Part shown: piece after piece, positions 54,620 to 63,953 of the stretch
Numbering within the stretch: position 1 is the first letter of the stretch
How the letters are laid out: each line of letters starts with the position of its first letter
Assembly (NCBI GenBank): GCA_050943135.1
Contig: JBMNOP010000009.1
Span: forward strand, 62,001 to 126,000
DNA: 64,000 nucleotides
Reading direction: 5' to 3'
Source: RUG695 sp050943135
GTDB lineage: Bacteria; Planctomycetota; Planctomycetia; Pirellulales; Thermoguttaceae
Made by a program: the position numbers and the translations under genes
The notes under the pieces: generated by a model
Seen by the model: the letters and a program-made list of their open reading frames with translations, nothing else
Databases searched by the model: none
Told to the model about the DNA's origin: nothing

Positions 54620-55630
54620 TTATTTCAGCGCGGTCGTCTCGGGATACCCAAAGAGAATGTTGAAATTCTGCACCGCGGCACCGGACGCTCCCTTAATCAA
54701 ATTGTCGATCACCGAGATCGTCAAAACACGATCCCCGACAACGCGGGCGGCCATGTGGCAGCGGTTTGTGTAAATTACGTCTTTCGTGGAGGGGAGCGCC
54801 TCGACAACCTGAATAAACGGCTCGTCTCGATAAAACGCACGCCATTCATCGAGCACGTCTTCCTGCGTCAGGCCCGCATGGGCGGATTTGGCGTAACAGA
54901 CGGCCAAGATCCCGCGGTCCATCGGAATCAGGTGAGGCGTGAAGATCACGCGGACTTTCTTCCCGCTGCCGTCGCTAACCACCTGTTCGATTTCCGGCGT
55001 GTGACGGTGTGTTCCGACGCCATACGCCGAGATTCCCTCGTTACATTCCGGATAGAGGTTTTTGAGCGAGGGGTTTCGCCCCGCACCGCTCACGCCACTC
55101 TTCGCATCGATGATGATGTCGTCGGCAAGAACCAGCCCGGCCCTCACCAGCGGAGTGAGGGGAAGAAGCGCCGAGGTGGCATAGCATCCGGGGTTGGCAA
55201 CCAACGGCGCCCCTTTGATTGCGCTACGGAACAATTCGGGGAGCCCGTAGGGAACCGAAGAAAGTCGGGCGGCGTCGGGATGAACGACGTTGTACCACTT
55301 TTCGTAGACGGCGACATCATTGAAACGGTAGTCAGCACCAAAGTCGATCACCTTCGCCCCGCCCGCCAGAAGTTCGGGAACGACTGCCGCGGTTGCGGTA
55401 TGCGGCAGACAGCTGAAAACGGCTTCGGCGCGCCGGGCGACTTCCGTCGGTTCGAGATTTTCGAGCGGCAAACCGAGCTGCCCGGTGAGCGAAGGGTGAA
55501 CCTGGTCGACCGGCCGGTTTTCCCGACGACTGGTTAATGCGGTAATTTCGACGCCCGGGTGGCGAAGCAAAAGCTTCATCAGTTCGAGTGCCGTGTAACC
55601 GGTCGCTCCAAGAATTGCTATTTTGGTCAT
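54620..55630 (-). CDS. argC: N-acetyl-gamma-glutamyl-phosphate reductase
   Basis: NADPH-dependent third step of arginine synthesis. The Rossmann loop GATGYTALE (8-16) and the active-site Cys in VANPGCYAT (about 150) are intact, followed by KSGVSGAGR and HRHTPEIEQ. 336 residues. Its ATG overlaps the TGA of the epimerase gene by four bases (ATGA), so translation is coupled. Other arg genes are absent nearby. Confidence 0.96.
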   Translation of the reverse strand: MTKIAILGATGYTALELMKLLLRHPGVEITALTSRRENRPVDQVHPSLTGQLGLPLENLEPTEVARRAEAVFSCLPHTATAAVVPELLAGGAKVIDFGADYRFNDVAVYEKWYNVVHPDAARLSSVPYGLPELFRSAIKGAPLVANPGCYATSALLPLTPLVRAGLVLADDIIIDAKSGVSGAGRNPSLKNLYPECNEGISAYGVGTHRHTPEIEQVVSDGSGKKVRVIFTPHLIPMDRGILAVCYAKSAHAGLTQEDVLDEWRAFYRDEPFIQVVEALPSTKDVIYTNRCHMAARVVGDRVLTISVIDNLIKGASGAAVQNFNILFGYPETTALK

Positions 55631-56613
55631 TCGTCGATTCCTAGCTTCTTTTTATCGTCGAGGACTTGGCGGATGATGTCGTCGATCGTATTGACCGGCC
55701 GCCAACCGATCAGCTTTCGGGCGCGGTTCAAAGAGGGAACGCGCCGACGCATATCTTCAAAACTCGGTCCGAAAACTTCTTCGTAAGGCTTAAACCGAAT
55801 CTCCGACTTCGAACCGACCATTTCGATCACGCGTTTGGCCAGGGCGAAAATGGCGATTTCTTCATCGGATCCGAGATTGATCACTTTTCCGATCGCTTCG
55901 GGGGTTCCCGAAATACGGATCAGCCCATCGACGACATCGAGCACCGAACAAAAACAGCGTGTTTGCGTTCCGTCGCCGTGAACGATCAGGGGATTCCCCT
56001 CCAGGGCCGCCGAGACGAATCGGGGAAGAACCATTCCGTATTTTCCTGTCTGACGCGCACCGACCGTATTAAAAAGACGGACGATGTAGACCGGCAAGGC
56101 AGACTCTTTGTGATGGGCCAACAAATAAAATTCGTCGAGCATTTTGGCCGAGGCATAGGCCCAACGTGGTTTGACCGTGGCGCCGATCACCACCGGGTCT
56201 TCTTCCCGAAACGGGAGTCGGTCGGAAATACCGTAGACCTCGCTTGTCGAGGTCAAAAGAACCGGCTTGCGGTACTTGGCACAGACATCGACCAGTCGCT
56301 GGGTCGGCTCGACGATGCGGCGGATCGTCTCGACGGGACGTTCGACCACAAGGCGGACCCCCACCGCGCTGGCCAGATGAAACACAAAATCGGCTCGTTG
56401 CACTTCGGCGCCGAGTAGATCGGTGTTATTCATGTCGGCAATGACGGCACGGAACCCGGGCTTGCCGTCAAGCCGGGCGATGTTGTTCCACGCGCCGGTC
56501 GAAAGATCATCGACCACGGTCACACCGTGTCCGTCGGCCAGAAGACGCACACACAGGTGCGACCCAATGAACCCGGCGCCGCCCGTAATAAGGTAGTGTT
56601 TTTTCACCGGCAC
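55627..56613 (-). CDS. NAD-dependent sugar-nucleotide epimerase/dehydratase
   Basis: Extended short-chain dehydrogenase. GGAGFIGSHL (11-20) binds NAD; the catalytic triad is in LLTSTSEVYG and YASAK (Tyr-x3-Lys). It is close to UDP-glucuronate decarboxylase and UDP-glucose 4-epimerase types, but the substrate is not certain. It overlaps btaB by ten bases upstream and argC by four bases downstream, so it belongs to the betaine-lipid transcript, perhaps supplying a sugar for another phosphorus-free lipid. Confidence 0.88.
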   Translation of the reverse strand: MPVKKHYLITGGAGFIGSHLCVRLLADGHGVTVVDDLSTGAWNNIARLDGKPGFRAVIADMNNTDLLGAEVQRADFVFHLASAVGVRLVVERPVETIRRIVEPTQRLVDVCAKYRKPVLLTSTSEVYGISDRLPFREEDPVVIGATVKPRWAYASAKMLDEFYLLAHHKESALPVYIVRLFNTVGARQTGKYGMVLPRFVSAALEGNPLIVHGDGTQTRCFCSVLDVVDGLIRISGTPEAIGKVINLGSDEEIAIFALAKRVIEMVGSKSEIRFKPYEEVFGPSFEDMRRRVPSLNRARKLIGWRPVNTIDDIIRQVLDDKKKLGIDE

Positions 56614-57374
56614 CCCTCAGGCTCGGTCAGAGGTTTTTTCCCGACATAGATGTAGTACGGAACCTTCCACCAAAACGCGGGAAAATAAGGAACGGTCAGC
56701 TTTTTACCGGTAAACAATTCCGTCTCGAAGCGGTAGTCCAGGTAGGGATAGTGATCGGGAGAAAGGAAGACGTTGTCGCAAGAGAACCAGGCAGGCCAAA
56801 AACTGCGCGTGGCGAAACTCTGGCGTTTCTGGCGATCGTCGGGAAATTTGCGGGCGATGTGAAAATCGACCACCCCGATCAATCCGCCGGGGTTCAGGAT
56901 CTTGAGCGCGTGGTCGATTGCCTTGAACCAGTCGGGGATCATCGTCAAAGAATAGGAGAAGGTGATCACATCGGCCTTCCCCTCGGGAGGAACCCAAGTG
57001 GTTGCGTCGGCCTCGACCGTCTCGACATTTTTCCAGCCGGAATCTTTGATCCGCCGGTCGGCGATATCAAGAAGAGGTTTCGCCAGGTCGAGAATATAAA
57101 TCTTTTTCATCGACGAAAGCCTGTCGCCGAACCCGGTCATATTCGAGCCGGTTCCGCCGCCCATATCGATCCAGACGCCATCTTGGGGTGCTGGAGAGAC
57201 ACTCAGAAGCTCACTCCAAAGTTGCTCGCGCCCTTTGAGAAACCTCCTACGAAAACTGTCGTAGTCCCCGGCCTGCGCTTTATAGAAGCGGTTGAGCCAA
57301 TCGGCGTGAACCTGCCCGCTCCGGGGCCGAAAAATCAAGTGCCAAACGACATTCAAATCTGCTAATAACGCCAT
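56604..57374 (-). CDS. btaB: BtaB-like N-methyltransferase for betaine lipid
   Basis: S-adenosylmethionine-dependent methyltransferase expected to add three methyl groups to diacylglyceryl-homoserine to give the betaine lipid DGTS. WIDMGGGTGSNM (about 68-79) is the SAM loop, followed by DLAKPLLDIA and VDFHIARKFPD. The N-terminus (FYKAQAGDYDSFRRRFLKGR) is typical of BtaB. The assignment rests on this likeness and on the adjacent BtaA-type gene, 85 bases upstream. 256 residues. Confidence 0.85.
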   Translation of the reverse strand: MALLADLNVVWHLIFRPRSGQVHADWLNRFYKAQAGDYDSFRRRFLKGREQLWSELLSVSPAPQDGVWIDMGGGTGSNMTGFGDRLSSMKKIYILDLAKPLLDIADRRIKDSGWKNVETVEADATTWVPPEGKADVITFSYSLTMIPDWFKAIDHALKILNPGGLIGVVDFHIARKFPDDRQKRQSFATRSFWPAWFSCDNVFLSPDHYPYLDYRFETELFTGKKLTVPYFPAFWWKVPYYIYVGKKPLTEPEGCR

Positions 57375-57459
57375 AATACCGCAATTCTAACCCAGATTTT
57401 ACAAACCCACGAACCCTCCCTCCGACAAACCCGATTTTCGGGAGGGGAAGAGAAGATGG

Positions 57460-58653
57460 TCAATCGTTCAACAGATCGGCAATATAAAAACTTCCGTAAG
57501 TGTGAACGCGGTCTTTCTTGTGCAGTTCGGTGGCCAGTTCGCGGTGAAACCGCAGAACGTCGCCGAGTTGCTTCTTTTCACCGTGAAGCCGAATCGGGAC
57601 AGTGGAAATGTAGTCGGTATCGAGACCGCCACTGCGCCAGAGGATCCGGGCGTGAGGGGTCGCCTTTTGGAGAATCGCATCCCACTCCGAAACAAGGGCA
57701 TCGTAGAACTGGTTACTGAGCCAATCCATATGGTCGAGCAGGACGAAACGGGAGATCGTCCCCTCGTGTTTCCGCAAAAACCCTTCGACCGTGTCGGTAT
57801 AGACGTGTACCCGGTCGACAAGACCAGCCTTGAGGGCATCGAAGTTCTGTTCCTCGAGATATTCGGGACAGCAATTCTTGGTGTAGGAGCCGGTCGCGTA
57901 AACGCGCCAGAAGTAGTTGTCGGAAACCGGAAGTTCTCCGAACAGGGCGTCGAGGCACTCCTCGGTAAAAAGGGAGACCTGCCCGTGATACGTCTTTTCG
58001 ATCTGGAGCCGCTGCACCCGCGGCACGCCGAGCAATGCCAGCGAAATATCGCGGTTGATCATAAAGCGAACGGGACAGGAAAAAAGGCGTTTTTTAAGCT
58101 TCGACCAAATTTCGCGCTGCTCTTCGATCGAGGTGGCGTCGAGCAGACGGTTGATATCCTTTCGGACCCCGCGGCAATTGAGGTAGCAATTCATCTTGCG
58201 CGCGAAAAATCCGCTCGTCCCGCGGAAGTAGAAGGAATGGTTGCCGTTGAAGTAGGAGACGATTTTACGGTCCCAGAACTTTTGCGCCGACTCGCTCAAC
58301 CGGTCGCGGAGTTTGCTACGGTAAAGTTCCGCGATCCCTCCGTAACGGCCGTCACCGAAAATTTTGAAAAAGGTCTCGTAATCGAGTTCCTTGATTCCGG
58401 CGATCTTCAACTCCAGCACGGCGTTCTGGCGATAGTTCATATCGACGGCATGCACCGAACGGGGAGACTCCAGAGCGTACGAGAGGGCATTGCACCCGGC
58501 GGAAGTGATAACGAGAACATCTTCTTCAGGGCCAAGATTCAGGGCCTGCTTATCGATTCGGGGATCTTCCCAGCATGTGTTGTATACGAGATTATTCATA
58601 TGAACGCGAGTAAACATCTTCGCGCTCAGCCAATTGCAGAGACAACAACTCAT
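57460..58653 (-). CDS. btaA: BtaA-like SAM:diacylglycerol 3-amino-3-carboxypropyltransferase
   Basis: DUF3419-family enzyme moving the 3-amino-3-carboxypropyl group of S-adenosylmethionine to diacylglycerol, the first step of DGTS synthesis. LVYNTCWEDPRIDKQAL near the N-terminus and ITSAGCNALSYALESP (SAM site) are the family signature; RFVLLDHMDWL lies near the C-terminus. 397 residues from ATG at 58653; Met13 (58617) is also possible. A promoter with perfect TATAAT lies 110 bases upstream. I saw no clear Pho box. Confidence 0.87.
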   Translation of the reverse strand: MSCCLCNWLSAKMFTRVHMNNLVYNTCWEDPRIDKQALNLGPEEDVLVITSAGCNALSYALESPRSVHAVDMNYRQNAVLELKIAGIKELDYETFFKIFGDGRYGGIAELYRSKLRDRLSESAQKFWDRKIVSYFNGNHSFYFRGTSGFFARKMNCYLNCRGVRKDINRLLDATSIEEQREIWSKLKKRLFSCPVRFMINRDISLALLGVPRVQRLQIEKTYHGQVSLFTEECLDALFGELPVSDNYFWRVYATGSYTKNCCPEYLEEQNFDALKAGLVDRVHVYTDTVEGFLRKHEGTISRFVLLDHMDWLSNQFYDALVSEWDAILQKATPHARILWRSGGLDTDYISTVPIRLHGEKKQLGDVLRFHRELATELHKKDRVHTYGSFYIADLLND

Positions 58654-58762
58654 TGTGACGGTGAATCCTTTCCTGGAAAGAGACCGAAACCGGGCGACTC
58701 CCCGGCAGGTGCAGAATGAAACCACATGCCGTTTGAGTGCAAAACCCCTACCCCAAATTCAT

Positions 58763-58791
58763 ATTATACGCAGATTTAACTAATAAATAAA
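58763..58791 (-). promoter_or_regulatory. Promoter for btaA
   Basis: Perfect TATAAT (58768-58763) on the minus strand with TTTATT 17 bases upstream. The -35 is weak, which is compatible with activator control. Confidence 0.5.
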
Positions 58792-58880
58792 CGGGGGCTG
58801 AAGCGGAAGTTTTTCGCCCTAAGGGAACCGTCTACCACCAATCGCTTGCCGGGAGGGGAAAGAAGCGTCGGCCCCGCCCC

Positions 58881-60326
58881 TCATTCCGGCTCACCGCCCC
58901 CTTTGGAGATTTCGTACTCTTTCAGTTTTCGGTAAAGAGTTCGCTCGCCGATCCCGAGGGACTTGGCAGTCTCTTCGCGGTTTCCGCCGTTTGACTTGAG
59001 CGTCGCTTCGATGAGCATCTGTTCGACCTGCGCGAGGGTCCGACCGATAAGCGGAGCGACCGGACTGACCGGCGAATCGATCGAAAGGGGGGAACCGGGA
59101 AGCGGGGGTTCCCCGGCTCCGGGAATTTCTTCCGGTAGGTCATCGTCGTCGATCAACCCGTCTATATCGACCGCGACCATACTTTCGGCGGCATTCCTGA
59201 GCTGGCGGACGTTCCCCGGCCAATCGTAGGAGAAGAGCTTCCGGCGGGCGCTGAGCGTGACCCCTTTGATCGTCTTTTCGTATTTTTTGACGAACATCCG
59301 GATGAAGTAGTCGAGGAGGATCGGAATATCTCCGATCCGATCCCGCAGCGGAGGAATCCGGAGCGTAACGACCTTCAGACGATGGTAGAGATCTTCGCGC
59401 AGGGAACGGTTGGCGACCGCCTCTTCAAGATTCTGGTTGGTAGCCGAAATGATCCGGACATTCACCTTGATCGTCTCATTCGATCCGACGCGGGTGATCT
59501 CACCGTTTTCGAGAACGCGTAGGAGTTTTACCTGGGTCGGTAGCGGCATATCGCCGACTTCGTCGAGGAAAACCGTCCCCCCTTGGGCATACTCGAATTT
59601 GCCGATCCGATTGGCCGAGGCGTCGGTAAAGGCGCCTTTGACATGACCGAAGAGCTCGCTTTCGAGAATACTCTCACTCAGAGCAGCGCAGTTGAGCGTC
59701 ACGAAAGGGCGATTCTTGCGCGGAGAATTCTGGTGAATCGCCTGAGCAAAGAGTTCTTTGCCCGTCCCCGTCTCGCCGAGGATCAGAACCGTGGCGTCGG
59801 TCGGTGCAATTCGCTTGAGCCGGTCGACGGTCCGGAGCATTGCGGGCGAGCTGCCGATCACCCCGCCAAAACCGAACTTTTCGTCGAGCCGTTCTTTCAT
59901 CTCGCGGTTCAGGCGGCGCAAGCGGGAACTTTCCCCCGCTTTCTGGACGACGACCCGAAGGTGCTGGAGATTGTCGATCGGCTTGGTCAAGTAGTTGTAT
60001 GCGCCCATTCTCATAGCTTCGACGGCAATCTCAATCTTCGAATTGGCGGTCATCATGATGACCTCGGTCTCGGGAGCCGCCTCCTTAACTCGCTTGAGAA
60101 TCCGCAGGCCGCCGTCATTCCGTTCGAGCATCAGGTCGGTCACCACAACATCGAAGATTTTTTCATCGAGGGCCTTTTCGGCCTCTTTCTGGGAATGGAC
60201 AACCGTGCAATCGGCATCAATCCGCTCGAGCGTTCCGGCCACCGCGTCGGCATAGTCCGGCTCATCGTCGACTACCAACACCGACAGGGGAAGTTTTTCT
60301 TCGTCGAGCAATTCGTCTTTATCCAT
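58881..60326 (-). CDS. NtrC-family sigma-54 response regulator
   Basis: Two-component activator. Receiver domain with phospho-acceptor Asp64 in VVTDLMLE and Lys115 in YLTKP; AAA+ domain with Walker A GETGTGKE (184-191) and Walker B FLDEVGDM; Fis-type helix-turn-helix at the C-terminus (REETAKSLGIGERTLYRKL). The sigma-54 loop reads GAFTDA (231-236) instead of GAFTGA. ATG at 60326 has AAAGG six bases upstream. It diverges from the DUF4838 gene. No histidine kinase lies in the window. Confidence 0.93.
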   Translation of the reverse strand: MDKDELLDEEKLPLSVLVVDDEPDYADAVAGTLERIDADCTVVHSQKEAEKALDEKIFDVVVTDLMLERNDGGLRILKRVKEAAPETEVIMMTANSKIEIAVEAMRMGAYNYLTKPIDNLQHLRVVVQKAGESSRLRRLNREMKERLDEKFGFGGVIGSSPAMLRTVDRLKRIAPTDATVLILGETGTGKELFAQAIHQNSPRKNRPFVTLNCAALSESILESELFGHVKGAFTDASANRIGKFEYAQGGTVFLDEVGDMPLPTQVKLLRVLENGEITRVGSNETIKVNVRIISATNQNLEEAVANRSLREDLYHRLKVVTLRIPPLRDRIGDIPILLDYFIRMFVKKYEKTIKGVTLSARRKLFSYDWPGNVRQLRNAAESMVAVDIDGLIDDDDLPEEIPGAGEPPLPGSPLSIDSPVSPVAPLIGRTLAQVEQMLIEATLKSNGGNREETAKSLGIGERTLYRKLKEYEISKGGGEPE

Positions 60327-60527
60327 ACAAAGCCTTTGACATTCGCGATTCTCTGACATGCGAGCCCCCGAGACAGTTCGGGAAGGGCTTGCGCCCTATC
60401 AATTCTAGGCTCCCTCCAAAAAAATACAAGATGCGGCTGCCGTCCCCCGGCGTGACGCAAGACGGTACGTCACGGTCGTTTCCGGCACGCCGGACAACGG
60501 AACCCCCCACAAGGCCGCCGATGAAAC

Positions 60528-60555
60528 TTGATTATGGAACCGAGGAGCATATAAT
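60528..60555 (+). promoter_or_regulatory. Promoter for the DUF4838 gene
   Basis: TTGATT (60528-60533), 16-bp spacer and perfect TATAAT (60550-60555), about 55 bases before the ATG. It is a sigma-70 type site, not a -24/-12 site. Confidence 0.7.
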
Positions 60556-60615
60556 ACTCTTCGTTCGACAAGAGTGCGTTCGAAAACATTTCTCAAACCG
60601 ATGGCGAGGAGACTT

Positions 60616-62604
60616 ATGAGAACATTGAAATTCATTTTGGCGTTTCTGCTGCTGGGCGTAGCAGCAAATGCGCGGTCCGCCGAAAAACTGACGCTGACCG
60701 AAAACGGCAAGACCGACTACACGATCCTCATCCCCGACGACGCTGCCCCGGTACAGGTTTCGGCGGCCAAGGAGTTATCCGACACACTGCAACAGATTTC
60801 GGCGGTCCCCTTCCCCGTGAAAAGGGAATCTGAAATCGACGCAATCGGGCCGGAACAAAAACTCCTGGTGATCGGGCCCTCGGCCGCCTCGAAAACGCTG
60901 CTCGGTTCCGCCGTCGACGAAGACGCCGTTGCCTACGATGGGATCATCCTCAAGCAGACGGGAAAGAGCATCGTCTTTTCGGGTCACCCGCAGCGCGGCC
61001 CCCTTTACGCCGTCTACACCTTCTTAGAAGACGAGCTCGGGTGCCGATGGTGGACAGCGACCGAGTCGACCATTCCAAAATGCGACATGATCACGGCCGA
61101 CGACTTCGACATCGTCTATGCGCCAAAACTGATCTACCGCGAACCGTTCTATTCCGGCTTGATGGGTCCCAAACACGTGGAGATCGCCTCGCACCTGAAA
61201 ACAAACGGGCACTCGGCACCGATTCCGCCGGAACTCGGGGGTTATCACATCTACCAGTATTTCGTCCACTCGTTCTATTCGGTCATCAAACCGGAAGAGT
61301 TCGAACAGCACCCCGATTGGTTCTCCGAAATCGACGGTCGCCGCCGTACCGGTTATGCATGGAACGGCGCACAGACATATCTCGACTGGGCAGCAAAAAC
61401 CGATCCGGAAAATATCCACAAGCAAGGTTCGCAACTCTGCCTGACCAACGAGGAACTCTTCCATACATTCCTCAAACGGCTCCGCGAACAGCTCGATGCC
61501 AACCCGAACGCAACAATCGTCTCGGTCAGTCAAAACGACTGGGACGGTTACTGCGAGTGTGAAAAGTGTACCAAGATCGCCGAAAAGGAAGGCTCTCAGA
61601 TCGGCCCGATCCTTTACTTCGTGAACCGAATCGCCGCAGAATTGGAAAAGAGCCATCCGAACATTCTGGTCGACACGCTCGCCTACCGCTACTCGCGCAA
61701 ACCTCCGAAGCATGTCGTTGCACGAGACAACGTGATTGTCCGACTCTGTTCGATCGAGTGCTCCTTCATCCAGAACCTGAACGGCGAATATGGCCGGTCG
61801 TTCGCCACCGGCGAGCGTCGCCCGACCGATGCGCCGCAGAACCGGTCGTTCCGTAGCGACATCGAAGGGTGGAGAGATCACGCCAAACACCTGTTCATCT
61901 GGGACTACGTCACCAACTTTTCCTTCTACCTTCTTCCGTTTCCGAACTACCGGATTTGGCAAGACAACGTGAAATTCTTCGTTGACAACCAAACAATCGG
62001 GCTCTTCGAACAAGGGGACTACCAGACGACCACAGGCGACTTCGTCCAGCTCCGCGCGTGGGTCATGGCGAAACTGCTCTGGAATCCGGACGCCTGCCAG
62101 AAGACCCTGATGGAAGACTTTATCGCCGGCTATTACGCGCCCGACTTGGTTCCTCTCTACATGGAGTATTTCGACCTGCTCGCCGATGCCGCGGAAGAGA
62201 CCGGTCGGGAAATCGGCATCTATTACCACAACACGAAGCTTTGGATCGATCTCGACACCTACAACAAAGCGGCCGCGATTCTTGACCAGGTCCTTGCCAA
62301 AGCCGAGGAACTCGAAAAAGCGGATCCCGAACGGTATGCCTCGCTTGTCTATAAGGTCCGCCGCGAACGGATCCCGCTCGATGTGGTGCTCCTGCAGAAT
62401 TATAACGATTTCACTCGGCAGGCGAACGACAGCGGCAAAGAGTTCCGTGCCCCGAAGCCGGAAGAGATGCGCGCTTATTGCGACGACTTCCTGGCCCGTT
62501 GTGAAGCGGCCGACCTGGTCTGCTACCATGAAGGCGGAACTCCGGCGCAGTTCAAAGAGTATATGGAGAACCTGATCTCGACCGTCGTTCCAAAACCGGA
62601 ATGA
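60616..62604 (+). CDS. Exported DUF4838-domain protein, putative glycoside hydrolase
   Basis: Signal peptide (residues 1-21, FILAFLLLGVAANARSA). Residues 25-150 resemble the small N-terminal domain found before TIM barrels of alpha-glucuronidases and GH20-like enzymes (AAKELSDTLQQISAVPFPV). A DUF4838 barrel follows, with VSQNDWDGYCECEKC near residue 305 and YVTNFSFYLLPFPN. The Asp/Glu residues there are possible catalysts, but the reaction of this family is not well established. GAGGAG lies five bases before the ATG at 60616; the longer frame from 60574 lacks this. Single gene with its own promoter and terminator. Confidence 0.85.
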   Translation: MRTLKFILAFLLLGVAANARSAEKLTLTENGKTDYTILIPDDAAPVQVSAAKELSDTLQQISAVPFPVKRESEIDAIGPEQKLLVIGPSAASKTLLGSAVDEDAVAYDGIILKQTGKSIVFSGHPQRGPLYAVYTFLEDELGCRWWTATESTIPKCDMITADDFDIVYAPKLIYREPFYSGLMGPKHVEIASHLKTNGHSAPIPPELGGYHIYQYFVHSFYSVIKPEEFEQHPDWFSEIDGRRRTGYAWNGAQTYLDWAAKTDPENIHKQGSQLCLTNEELFHTFLKRLREQLDANPNATIVSVSQNDWDGYCECEKCTKIAEKEGSQIGPILYFVNRIAAELEKSHPNILVDTLAYRYSRKPPKHVVARDNVIVRLCSIECSFIQNLNGEYGRSFATGERRPTDAPQNRSFRSDIEGWRDHAKHLFIWDYVTNFSFYLLPFPNYRIWQDNVKFFVDNQTIGLFEQGDYQTTTGDFVQLRAWVMAKLLWNPDACQKTLMEDFIAGYYAPDLVPLYMEYFDLLADAAEETGREIGIYYHNTKLWIDLDTYNKAAAILDQVLAKAEELEKADPERYASLVYKVRRERIPLDVVLLQNYNDFTRQANDSGKEFRAPKPEEMRAYCDDFLARCEAADLVCYHEGGTPAQFKEYMENLISTVVPKPE

Positions 62605-62648
62605 GCAGAAAACCTCAAAGAGGGTAGGAAAGGCCTACTGCCGCCGAA

Positions 62649-62678
62649 AGCGCGAAGGAAATCCTTCGCGCTTTTTTT
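62649..62678 (+). terminator. Terminator of the DUF4838 gene
   Basis: Perfect ten-bp stem AGCGCGAAGG / CCTTCGCGCT with AAAT loop, followed by TTTTTT. It also faces the end of hydF. Confidence 0.93.
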
Positions 62679-62684
62679 GCGGTA

Positions 62685-63953
62685 TTACCTTTCTGTATGG
62701 CTTTCAAACGGAGTCAAAGCTCGGGACAAGATTCCACTGAGCCGGGCCAGCACCAAACCATAATTGGTGATCGGTACGCCGGCGGCGTCACAACGGGCGA
62801 TTCGCCGAAGCATTTCACGACGGTTCCATACACACGCACCGCAATGAATCACCAGATCCCAACCGGCAAGCTCTTCATCGGATTCGGGAAACTGATGGCC
62901 CTGAACATGACCGATTTCGATACCTGCACCGAGCTGGGCACGAAGAAGTTTCGGAATTTTTTCGGTGCCGATGTCTTCGGTGATCGGGTGATGCGAACAC
63001 GCTTCGGCAATCAGAATTCGCGCATCGGGACGCATCGCATCGAGCGTTTCTGCTCCCTTTTTCATCGCGGCCAGATCGCCTTTCTGTCGGGCGAAAAGGA
63101 CGGAAAACGAGGTGAGCGGGATTTCCGGCGGTACGATCGCGTCGACCTCGCGAAACACCTGCGAGTCGGTGATCACCAACGCGGGAGGTTCGCGCAGTCG
63201 GGCCAGGACCGAGGCAAGCGATTCGACCTGTGTGACAACCGAAGAACACCCGGCATCAAGAATATCGCGCAGCGTCTGGACCTGTGGCATGATCAGCCGT
63301 CCTTTCGGTGCTTCTTTGTCGATCGGGGTCACCAGGACCGCCATCCCCCCCGCGGGGAGAAGATCCGAGACGATCGGGCGCGGTCTGATAAAATCTTCGG
63401 GTAAGAGGGCGACAAGTTTTTCGCGCAGCGCGCCGACCCCTTCGGCCGGACGTCCGTCGGACGCGGCCGATGCGGGAGCGGCCATCACCGTAAAAGGAAT
63501 TTTCCGACCGGAAAGAAACTCGGTCAGTTCCGCCGACGGGGGGGCAAGGTCTGCCTTGCCGAGAACAGCCAAAAGGGGAACCCGTCGGTCGGAAAACTCT
63601 TCGAAAAGATATTCTTCAAAAGCATCCCAGACTTTTTCCTCGGCAAGCGATCGCGAAAGGTCGAGAACCAAGAGGGCGATATCGACACGATCGAAAACCT
63701 GACGGGTCTTGGCGGTGCGAAGTTCCCCCAATGCGCCGACATCGTCGATGCCGGCGGTATCGATGAAGAGGACCGGACCGATCGGCAAGAGTTCCATAGG
63801 CTTTTCGACCGGATCGGTCGTCGTTCCGGCAACACTCGAGACGATCGAAATTCCCTGACGCGTTACGGTGTTCAGGAGAGTCGATTTCCCGGCATTGCGA
63901 CGTCCGAAGATTCCGATATGGAGACGAAAACCTTTCGGTGCGGTTTCATTCAT
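62685..63953 (-). CDS. hydF: [FeFe]-hydrogenase H-cluster maturation GTPase
   Basis: Scaffold that assembles and delivers the di-iron centre of [FeFe] hydrogenase. The N-terminal GTPase domain has GRRNAGKST (17-25) and DTAGIDD; the C-terminal cluster domain has the CxH-x48-HCxxC pattern (CSH in EACSHHP, later HCGAC), the HydF signature. 422 residues. Its ATG overlaps the TGA of an upstream frame running off the window. It implies that the cell makes an [FeFe] hydrogenase; HydE, HydG and the hydrogenase are not in view. Confidence 0.95.
   Translation of the reverse strand: MNETAPKGFRLHIGIFGRRNAGKSTLLNTVTRQGISIVSSVAGTTTDPVEKPMELLPIGPVLFIDTAGIDDVGALGELRTAKTRQVFDRVDIALLVLDLSRSLAEEKVWDAFEEYLFEEFSDRRVPLLAVLGKADLAPPSAELTEFLSGRKIPFTVMAAPASAASDGRPAEGVGALREKLVALLPEDFIRPRPIVSDLLPAGGMAVLVTPIDKEAPKGRLIMPQVQTLRDILDAGCSSVVTQVESLASVLARLREPPALVITDSQVFREVDAIVPPEIPLTSFSVLFARQKGDLAAMKKGAETLDAMRPDARILIAEACSHHPITEDIGTEKIPKLLRAQLGAGIEIGHVQGHQFPESDEELAGWDLVIHCGACVWNRREMLRRIARCDAAGVPITNYGLVLARLSGILSRALTPFESHTER

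Noticed and set aside
57502..58719. Open frame of 405 codons on the plus strand
   Set aside because: Antisense to btaA; no family likeness.
61024..62529. Open frame of 501 codons on the minus strand
   Set aside because: Fully antisense to the DUF4838 gene, which has promoter, signal peptide and terminator.
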